From Clostridia bacterium (GTDB lineage Bacteria > Bacillota > Clostridia > Oscillospirales > CAG-272), in the NCBI GenBank assembly GCA_017455945.1, contig JAFTLM010000188.1, positions 1 through 11,360 on the forward strand: a stretch of 11,360 nucleotides of DNA. Reading direction: 5' to 3'. The position numbers were made by a program, and so were the translations under genes. The notes below the pieces were generated by a model, which had not been told where the DNA came from, did no database searches, and was given only the letters and a program-made list of their open reading frames with translations. Positions 6,965-11,360 of the stretch are shown here, piece by piece; position 1 is the stretch's first letter, and each line of letters starts with the position of its first letter.

Positions 6965-7855
6965 ATGAAATGGGAGTATTTGAGAGAAGAGGAATTTAAG
7001 TCTGCTATCGAAAAATCCGGAGGCCTTTGCGTTATGTGTCTGGGATGTATGGAAAAGCACGGTCAGCATCTTCCCGTTGGAACAGATTCGCTTGGAGGAG
7101 ACAAAATAGTAGAGCTTGCGGCGGAGCGTGCGGGTGTTGTAATGTTTCCGACAACTATGTGGTTAGGCGACGTCGTATCAAGTCATGCGGTTTCCGCTCC
7201 CGAGTCTATGGGAAAATATGGTTTTATCGGTATCAATCCGCACACACTTCTTACGGTTCTTGAGGAGCTTTGTGACGAGATAGCGAGAAACGGATTCAGA
7301 AAAATACTTTTGTGCAACTATCACGGTGGAAATAATGGGCTTATCTCATATTTTTTGCGTGCCCAGTGCTATAAGAAGAAGGGATATGCCACAATGTCTT
7401 GCCAGGCGTTTGCCCTTGACTCGCGGTTAACCCCCTCCAATATGCTTAAGGAAGCCGAGCACGACCCAGAATATTTTTCTATGCTTACAGACGAGGATCG
7501 CGATACATTAAAATGTTTTTCAAACTCTGATATCACCAATGGACATGCCGGCTTTGGCGAAACGATGATGATATACGGAACATATCCCGAGCTTGTTGCA
7601 CCCGAAAGATTTGAAGCAGAGGATGGACAATCCACACACCGTGCCGACTATCTGTCCAAGCTTGGCGTAAACTTCGGCTATGCGTGGTCATCAAATTATC
7701 CCAATTCCTATGCAGGTACGGCACCAATAGGTTGCTCAAAAACTATCGGCGAGGCGGCTGTGAAAATATCGGTTGACAGACTTGCCAAGATTTTTGAAGC
7801 CATAAGAGACGACGAGGAATGTGTTAAAATGGCACAGGAAGCCAGACCGTGTTGA
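6965..7855 (+). CDS. Creatininase-family metal-dependent amidohydrolase
   Basis: A 296-residue protein with the metal-binding motifs of the creatininase family (PF02633). GCMEKHGQHLPVGTD gives E30, H32 and D41; CNYHGGN gives H120; GHAGFGET gives H194 and E199. These are the expected ligands of the two-metal (Zn/Mn) site. The length (about 250-300) is normal. Family members hydrolyse cyclic or linear amides (creatininase, the archaeal ArfB deformylase) or cleave peptides (MftE), but I see no mycofactocin or riboflavin gene nearby, so the substrate is unknown. The start has AAGGAGAG (6951-6958) seven bases upstream of ATG. It follows the second AraC gene by 71 bases on the same strand with no convincing promoter between, so co-transcription is likely. 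The hairpin at 7869 ends it. A cluster role next to the carbohydrate-like enzyme is inference. Confidence 0.9.
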   Translation: MKWEYLREEEFKSAIEKSGGLCVMCLGCMEKHGQHLPVGTDSLGGDKIVELAAERAGVVMFPTTMWLGDVVSSHAVSAPESMGKYGFIGINPHTLLTVLEELCDEIARNGFRKILLCNYHGGNNGLISYFLRAQCYKKKGYATMSCQAFALDSRLTPSNMLKEAEHDPEYFSMLTDEDRDTLKCFSNSDITNGHAGFGETMMIYGTYPELVAPERFEAEDGQSTHRADYLSKLGVNFGYAWSSNYPNSYAGTAPIGCSKTIGEAAVKISVDRLAKIFEAIRDDEECVKMAQEARPC

Positions 7856-7868
7856 AGTGATTTTAATA

Positions 7869-7911
7869 AAAAAGGCAATATCACCCCTTCGTGGAATGAT
7901 ATTGCCTTTTT
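7869..7911. terminator. Bidirectional intrinsic terminator (hairpin family shared with 3784-3822)
   Basis: A perfect 15-bp stem, 7869-7883 with 7897-7911, core GGCAATATCA / TGATATTGCC, with a 13-base loop. The A-run on the left and T-run on the right make it work in both directions, ending the creatininase-family gene (+) and possibly spoIVB transcripts (-). Core and loop length match the hairpin at 3784-3822. Confidence 0.88.
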
Positions 7912-7924
7912 GATTTAATCTTGT

Positions 7925-7957
7925 ATTTTTATTCGGGTAATCGTGCATTTTTATTCG
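7925..7957. repeat. Short direct repeat, 11 bp
   Basis: ATTTTTATTCG occurs at 7925-7935 and again at 7947-7957, 22 bp apart, between the terminator and the GC-rich palindrome. It could be a footprint of insertion of the neighbouring element or chance in AT-rich DNA. Confidence 0.4.
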
Positions 7958-8005
7958 CAGGAGAGACCTGTGTTCGCCCGCGGGAGACCGCAGGTCTACC
8001 CTACG
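7956..8005. repeat. 50-bp GC-rich imperfect palindrome, REP-like element
   Basis: Centred between 7980 and 7981. The innermost arms CCCGCGGG (7977-7984) and the arms AGACCTG (7964-7970) / CAGGTCT (7991-7997) are perfect and share one centre; outer arms 7956-7963 / 7998-8005 pair at 5 of 8. CAGGTC occurs a further time at 8006-8011. There is no T-run on either side, so it is not a typical terminator. Base composition is clearly more GC-rich than the surrounding intergenic DNA. It sits just past the 3' end of spoIVB. Symmetry, composition and location suit a dispersed intergenic palindromic repeat; copy number cannot be judged here. Confidence 0.6.
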
Positions 8006-8020
8006 CAGGTCCTTCCGTTT

Positions 8021-9211
8021 TTACGATGCCATATCATTTATCTGATTAAGCATATTCTCGATAAAAATCCCATAACCTCTGGTTGGATCGTTTACAAGTA
8101 CGTGCGTGACCGCTCCTACAAGCTTACCGTTTTGGATAATTGGCGAGCCGCTCATTCCTTGAATGATGCCTCCCGTCTTTTCTATAAGTTCGGGGTCGGT
8201 TACTTTTACGTTGAAGCATTTGCCGTGGGCTGCGTTTTTGTCGACGTTTGATATTTTTATCGAGTATTCTTTCATTTCTCCGTCGTCAAGGGTACAGTAA
8301 ATGGTGGCGTCACCCTCTTTAATGTCACTTTTTAACCCAATGGGGAGCGGTTCTGACAGCGGGTTTTGCAAAGGTTCGGTAAAAACGCCGAAAACGCCGC
8401 AGTCGGAATTTTTTATCATTGACCCGAGCTTCTGGCGGTTGAAAAATCCTTTTATCTCGCCCGGGGTTCCGCTGATACCTTTTTCCACGCCGCTTATGGT
8501 AACGTCAACTATAGCTCCGCGTTTCATAGGTATAAGCTCTCCCGATTCCACGTCGCATATTCCGTGACCGAGACCGCCGAAGAGTCCGCTTTCGGGCTCG
8601 ATAAAGCTAACGGTTCCGATCCCTGCTCCGCTGTCCTTTATCATAATACCCGTTTTGTATTTTCCGTCGGCTGTACATTTTACGGGGGTTAATTTTACGT
8701 TGTGAGTAACTCCGCCTCTGGTGTAGGTCAGGGTGATTTCCTTTCCGCCCGATGCGTCGATAGCATCGCTCAGATCCTCGGTTCCCGCAGTGGGGTGTCC
8801 GTCAATGTGGGTTATAAGGTCGTTTATTTTCAATCCTGCATTTTTTGCGGGATTGACTTTTCCTTGTTCTGTGCTTACGTCGCAAAAGTCGGCAACAATC
8901 ATACCGTCGGTGAAGAACTTTACTCCAAATGGCATTCCGCCGGGAACCAGCTTAATATCTTTATATGAAGTTAATTTTACGGTCTTTATCGGGACAACGC
9001 CCAAAAGCCTGTACTCGGCATTTTCTCCGCTGTCGCAATTTTTTGCAGATGCCTCGGCATACATAAATACCGGTAGCCCGTCGCCTTCAAAATAGGATAC
9101 GGTGTCGGGAATTATATAGTCATATATGCCGAGAAGTCCGACGAATATCAAAATCAACGACAGCAAAATCACCGATATGGGCTTTAAAATTCTGTTTTTG
9201 AATAAATTCAT
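8021..9211 (-). CDS. spoIVB: SpoIVB peptidase, sporulation signalling serine protease
   Basis: A 396-residue protein (B. subtilis SpoIVB is about 425). An N-terminal membrane anchor lies at residues 11-31. A PDZ domain spans about 95-176 (GVKFFTDGMIVA, NDLITHIDG). The C-terminal SpoIVB peptidase domain has GLGHGICD with H216, TDPELIEKTGG with D339 and GMSGSPI with S354; the D-S spacing of 15 equals that of the B. subtilis triad (D363, S378). SpoIVB is made in the forespore, crosses into the intermembrane space and cleaves SpoIVFA, releasing SpoIVFB to process pro-sigma-K. SD AAGGAAG lies about seven bases before the ATG at 9211. A sigma-G-type -10 such as CATTAAT (9252-9246, minus) is present, but I found no convincing -35. 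In many spore formers spoIVB lies beside spo0A or recN; neither is in this window. Confidence 0.95.
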   Translation of the reverse strand: MNLFKNRILKPISVILLSLILIFVGLLGIYDYIIPDTVSYFEGDGLPVFMYAEASAKNCDSGENAEYRLLGVVPIKTVKLTSYKDIKLVPGGMPFGVKFFTDGMIVADFCDVSTEQGKVNPAKNAGLKINDLITHIDGHPTAGTEDLSDAIDASGGKEITLTYTRGGVTHNVKLTPVKCTADGKYKTGIMIKDSGAGIGTVSFIEPESGLFGGLGHGICDVESGELIPMKRGAIVDVTISGVEKGISGTPGEIKGFFNRQKLGSMIKNSDCGVFGVFTEPLQNPLSEPLPIGLKSDIKEGDATIYCTLDDGEMKEYSIKISNVDKNAAHGKCFNVKVTDPELIEKTGGIIQGMSGSPIIQNGKLVGAVTHVLVNDPTRGYGIFIENMLNQINDMAS

Positions 9212-9312
9212 CGCTTGTCTTCCTTGTTAATTTGTTTTTTGCAGTATTAATGTTTGCAAAGCGCGGTGTTTTAATGTGTAGAAAAATTAATTTCAAAATC
9301 CAAATTTTTATC

Positions 9313-9341
9313 TTGCCGTTTTTTAAAAATTGTGCTATACT
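9313..9341 (+). promoter_or_regulatory. Sigma-A promoter for the nuclease-fold gene
   Basis: TTGCCG (9313-9318), a 17-base spacer, TGC and TATACT (9336-9341), an extended -10. The predicted start is near 9348, about 39 bases before the ATG at 9387. Confidence 0.72.
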
Positions 9342-9386
9342 AATATATGTTGAACAAACTCTTTTGATACGGAAAAAGGAGAATTT

Positions 9387-10145
9387 ATGATAACCGATGC
9401 CGAAAAACAAAGATTTTCCGAATTTTGCCGTGAAACAGTAAACGCTGTCCACGAGCGAAGCGGAATCGGTACATATAAAGAAAAAATACTGCATCTTGTG
9501 CTTAAAAAGTTTTTTTGTGATGACGAAAGCTGTCACGAGGTCAAAAACGGTCGTTTTATAGCCGATGCATCAACCGAAACCCAAATTTTTGAAATACAGA
9601 CGGGAGGTCTTTATCCGCTCAAAAAGAAGTTGATTTCATATCTGGCGGATACAGATAAAAAAATAACCGTTGTGTGTCCGCTGATATCCAAAAAAAGATT
9701 GGTTTGGGTAGACCCTGAAAACGGCGAGATGTCGGAGCCCAAAAAGGTAAGCGTTCCCAGACCCAAAAACACGTTGTTGCGAGAGCTTATGTGGATAGGC
9801 GACCTTGTCGATTTTTCACGTGTAGAGCTTAGGGCGGTATACGTGGATGCCGATGAATACAGACTTCTTGACGGCAGAGGAATCGATAAAAAAATAAAAG
9901 CGACTAAAATCGACAAGATTCCAAAGGAAATTATCGATATAGTCACTCTTGACAGCAGAGAAGCGTTTGCGGAGTTTTTTTTGCCGCCGAAGCTTCCGTC
10001 TGAATTTCGCGCAAAGGATTTTGAGCTCGCGACAGGGCTCAGAAAAAAAGGAGTGTCCGCCGGTCTCCGCGCCCTTCAATCCTTGGGGATAATAGAGCGC
10101 GAAAAGCAAAGCGAACACAAGGTTGTTTACCGTATAATTATTTAA
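9387..10145 (+). CDS. PD-(D/E)XK nuclease-like protein with C-terminal winged helix, function unknown
   Basis: A 252-residue protein, AAAGGAG six bases before ATG. Residues about 28-85 carry a pattern typical of PD-(D/E)XK nuclease folds: YKEKILHLVLKKFF (E32, H36, K40), then HEV (E51), FIAD (D60) and FEIQTGGLYPLKKKL (E69, Q71, with the usual Lys replaced by Gln). VVCPLISKKRLVWVDPENGE follows as further core strands. Residues about 200-250 look like a winged helix (FRAKDFELATGL, SAGLRALQSLGIIERE). The combination suggests a DNA-binding or DNA-processing protein in the cytoplasm. I recall clostridial proteins of this shape annotated as hypothetical, so no name is given. It has its own promoter and overlaps the HPr-like gene tail-to-tail by 8 bases. 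Gene confidence is high; the nuclease activity is inferred from motif order. Confidence 0.85.
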   Translation: MITDAEKQRFSEFCRETVNAVHERSGIGTYKEKILHLVLKKFFCDDESCHEVKNGRFIADASTETQIFEIQTGGLYPLKKKLISYLADTDKKITVVCPLISKKRLVWVDPENGEMSEPKKVSVPRPKNTLLRELMWIGDLVDFSRVELRAVYVDADEYRLLDGRGIDKKIKATKIDKIPKEIIDIVTLDSREAFAEFFLPPKLPSEFRAKDFELATGLRKKGVSAGLRALQSLGIIEREKQSEHKVVYRIII

Positions 10146-10374
10146 CGATGAATTTGTCGATCTTTGTAAGAAGCTCGTCGGGTTTGTCTGAATAAACGGT
10201 AAGCTTGATGGGGGAGAGAAGATCAAGGCTGAAAATACCCATGATCGACTTTCCGTCAACAACGTAACGACCCGATTGAAGGTCGATTTCGTCCTCAAAA
10301 GCGGCAACTGCGTTTACAAAGTCACGAACGTCGGAAATTGTGGCAAGCTTGATGTTTGTTGTAGTTGTTTTCAT
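10138..10374 (-). CDS. HPr-like protein lacking the active-site histidine
   Basis: A 78-residue protein. I chose ATG 10374-10372 because GAAAGGAGAA (10390-10381) lies just upstream; the longer in-frame start at 10419 overlaps the -10 box. The segment GRYVVDGKSIMGIFSLDL matches the HPr signature around the regulatory serine (KSIMG; S43 here, Ser46 in HPr). The N-terminal region, where HPr has GLHARPA with the phosphorylated His15, reads LATISDVRD with no histidine at all. It therefore cannot accept phosphate from Enzyme I in the normal way. Bacillus Crh also lacks this His (Gln there) and acts only through Ser46-P with CcpA, so a regulatory role is possible; whether S43 is a substrate of HPr kinase is unknown. 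It has a perfect consensus promoter, implying high expression. Confidence 0.85.
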   Translation of the reverse strand: MKTTTTNIKLATISDVRDFVNAVAAFEDEIDLQSGRYVVDGKSIMGIFSLDLLSPIKLTVYSDKPDELLTKIDKFIVK

Positions 10375-10410
10375 AGTTTGTTCTCCTTTCGTGAAAAACA
10401 TTACACAGTA

Positions 10411-10439
10411 ATTATACATCTTTTTCCCTTGTTTGTCAA
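10411..10439 (-). promoter_or_regulatory. Perfect-consensus sigma-A promoter for the HPr-like gene
   Basis: On the minus strand TTGACA (10439-10434), a 17-base spacer and TATAAT (10416-10411): all twelve bases match consensus at ideal spacing. The predicted start is near 10404, about 30 bases before the ATG at 10374. Confidence 0.88.
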
Positions 10440-10466
10440 TATTAACAAGAAAATTTGGAGGAGCTT

Positions 10467-10847
10467 ATGACCGAGAAAAATATCAATCCCGTGTCGTCAT
10501 TCAGAAAATACGCACGTTATAGATACGACTGCTTGGATTTTAATATATTTGAAATCTGTGAAACCGCAAAGGGCGGTGCCGCAAACAAAAGCGAAGCCGC
10601 TGAACTGGTGGCGGTGTATCTGACTATACAAACTCTTGAATTTGTCGGAAAGACCGAAACCGCCAACGCCATCAGAGCAGTGTATTTCAGATATGCTAAC
10701 CGTCCATTGAAAAAGAATGAGATATCCTGGCGAGTCAGAAGCTTTGCCAATGAAATTTATATGGATGAACGCACTGTCTACAGACATCTGAAAACCGCCA
10801 AAGAGCTGTTCTTAAAATTTTACGAAAATGGAATAAAAAATATTTAA
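10467..10847 (+). CDS. Small protein with sigma-70 region-4-like HTH, function unknown
   Basis: A 126-residue protein. ATG 10467 is preferred because GGAGGAG (10457-10463) lies directly upstream; an in-frame GTG/TTG-type start at 10455 would put the SD inside the gene. Residues about 42-78 are mostly helical (AAELVAVYLTIQTLEFV). The C-terminus, about 85-118, reads like a helix-turn-helix: ISWRVRSFANEIYMDERTVYRHLKTAKELF. This pattern resembles sigma region 4 and the ArpU/RinA-like phage late regulators, but there are no phage genes nearby and no region 2, so it is not a complete sigma factor. It is divergent from the HPr-like gene; I found no clear promoter on the plus strand in the shared gap. 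No GC-rich terminator follows, only an AT palindrome before the next promoter. Real gene likely; role uncertain. Confidence 0.75.
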   Translation: MTEKNINPVSSFRKYARYRYDCLDFNIFEICETAKGGAANKSEAAELVAVYLTIQTLEFVGKTETANAIRAVYFRYANRPLKKNEISWRVRSFANEIYMDERTVYRHLKTAKELFLKFYENGIKNI

Positions 10848-10895
10848 AAAATTTTTTTTAAAACTATTGACAAAAGAATTGTTATGGTGTATAAT
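10843..10895 (+). promoter_or_regulatory. Perfect-consensus promoter with AT-tract (possible UP element) for the Rrf2 gene
   Basis: TTGACA (10867-10872), 17 bases and TATAAT (10890-10895), all consensus. Immediately upstream, 10843-10863 is an A/T-only palindrome-like tract (A6 followed by T8) just where an RNA polymerase UP element would lie. The tract could also act as a weak T-rich end for the preceding gene. The predicted start is near 10902. Confidence 0.85.
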
Positions 10896-10902
10896 CAAAG
10901 TG

Positions 10903-10915
10903 TACCAAAAAGGTA
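10903..10915. promoter_or_regulatory. Candidate operator dyad over the Rrf2 transcription start
   Basis: TACC AAAAA GGTA is a perfect 4-bp inverted repeat with a 5-base centre, starting seven bases past the -10. A dimer bound there would block transcription. Rrf2 regulators usually control their own operons, so autoregulation is plausible; the short arms keep confidence moderate. Confidence 0.45.
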
Positions 10916-10936
10916 GATTTTGAGGGGGCGATAAAA

Positions 10937-11338
10937 TTGAGGATAACCCAAGAAGCCGATTACGCATTGCGTATTGTGGCGTTGCTTGCCGTCAAAGACG
11001 ACTTGGCGGATGCAAACACCATAGCCGATGAGGTTGGGATAACCCAAAGATTCGCCTTGAAGATCTTGAGGAAGCTTTCTTTGGGAGAAATGGTAAGCTC
11101 CAAGAAGGGAGCAAGTGGCGGATATAAGCTGGCGAGGTCAGCCGAGGAAATAACGCTCAAAGATATAATCGAGCTTATCGACGGCGAGATAGCAATATCA
11201 AAATGTCTGGCACATAATCATATATGCTCAAAGCAGGGCGAGAATAAAAACGCCTGCAAGATACACAGAATATTCGACGCTATAAATAAAGATTTGGTTG
11301 AAAAACTCGAAAAAATAACCATAGCGTCCGTAATATAA
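10937..11338 (+). CDS. Rrf2-family transcriptional regulator with three clustered cysteines
   Basis: A 133-residue protein starting at TTG 10937, with GAGGGGGCG (10922-10930) at proper distance; the opening MRITQEADYALRI is the standard Rrf2 N-terminus, confirming the start. Residues about 25-67 are the winged helix (ADEVGITQRFALKILRKL, then the wing KKGASGGYKLAR). Three cysteines, C90, C97 and C107, lie where Fe-S-binding members (IscR, NsrR, RsrR) hold their cluster, with H93 and H95 between them. IscR spacing is C-x5-C-x5-C; here it is C-x6-C-x9-C, so cluster binding is likely but not certain. In Firmicutes such genes often precede iscS/iscU or act as a cysteine regulator (CymR, which lacks these Cys). 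No terminator follows to 11360, so an operon probably continues to the right. Confidence 0.92.
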   Translation: MRITQEADYALRIVALLAVKDDLADANTIADEVGITQRFALKILRKLSLGEMVSSKKGASGGYKLARSAEEITLKDIIELIDGEIAISKCLAHNHICSKQGENKNACKIHRIFDAINKDLVEKLEKITIASVI

Positions 11339-11360
11339 AAAATAAAATTCATATAATAAA

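Noticed and set aside
9212..9330. Sigma-G promoter for spoIVB
   Set aside because: A CATTAAT -10-like box exists at 9246-9252 (minus strand) but no acceptable -35 at 17-18 bases, so I did not list it as a feature.
1..11360. CRISPR array, tRNA/rRNA genes, transposase or prophage genes
   Set aside because: No spaced repeat array, cloverleaf-like or rRNA sequence, and no integrase or transposase reading frame is visible on either strand.

Overview
The window looks like chromosomal DNA from an anaerobic, endospore-forming Firmicute of the class Clostridia. The grounds are a complete spoIVB gene (spore-forming Firmicutes only), an oxygen-sensitive glycyl radical enzyme, an HPr-like protein of a type seen in Clostridia, strong SD sequences (GGAGG, GAGGTGAT), AT-rich intergenic DNA and near-consensus sigma-A promoters. 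The genus cannot be fixed by reading alone; a gut or other anaerobic Oscillospirales/Christensenellales-like host is a guess.

Left part (1-7855) is a metabolic region built from two divergent regulator/enzyme pairs plus one extra enzyme. Pair 1: an AraC-family regulator (3004-3780, +) is divergent from a glycyl radical enzyme (675-2894, -), which is translationally coupled (TAATG) to an EamA/DMT membrane transporter that runs off the left edge. Pair 2: a second AraC-family regulator (6102-6893, +) is divergent from a 704-residue protein of unknown function that resembles a multi-domain carbohydrate-active enzyme (3830-5944, -). A creatininase-family metallo-amidohydrolase (6965-7855, +) follows the second regulator. 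In both divergent gaps a pair of direct repeats about 19-20 bp apart sits between the two -35 boxes, the layout expected for AraC-type operators. The likely picture is two inducer-responsive catabolic modules, one ending in radical-based cleavage or dehydration of an unknown substrate; no gene for the radical-SAM activase is present in the window.

Middle (7856-8020) is a gap with a bidirectional hairpin terminator that shares its stem with the terminator at 3784-3822, and a 50-bp GC-rich imperfect palindrome that looks like a dispersed REP-type element.

Right part (8021-11338) is housekeeping and regulation: spoIVB (-); a PD-(D/E)XK-like nuclease-fold protein with a C-terminal winged helix (+); a small HPr-like protein lacking the phosphorylatable His (-), overlapping the previous gene tail-to-tail; a small protein with a sigma-region-4-like HTH (+); and an Rrf2-family regulator with three clustered cysteines (+) behind a perfect consensus promoter with a dyad over the transcription start. 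The Rrf2 gene probably heads an operon (commonly Fe-S or cysteine-metabolism genes) beyond the right edge.
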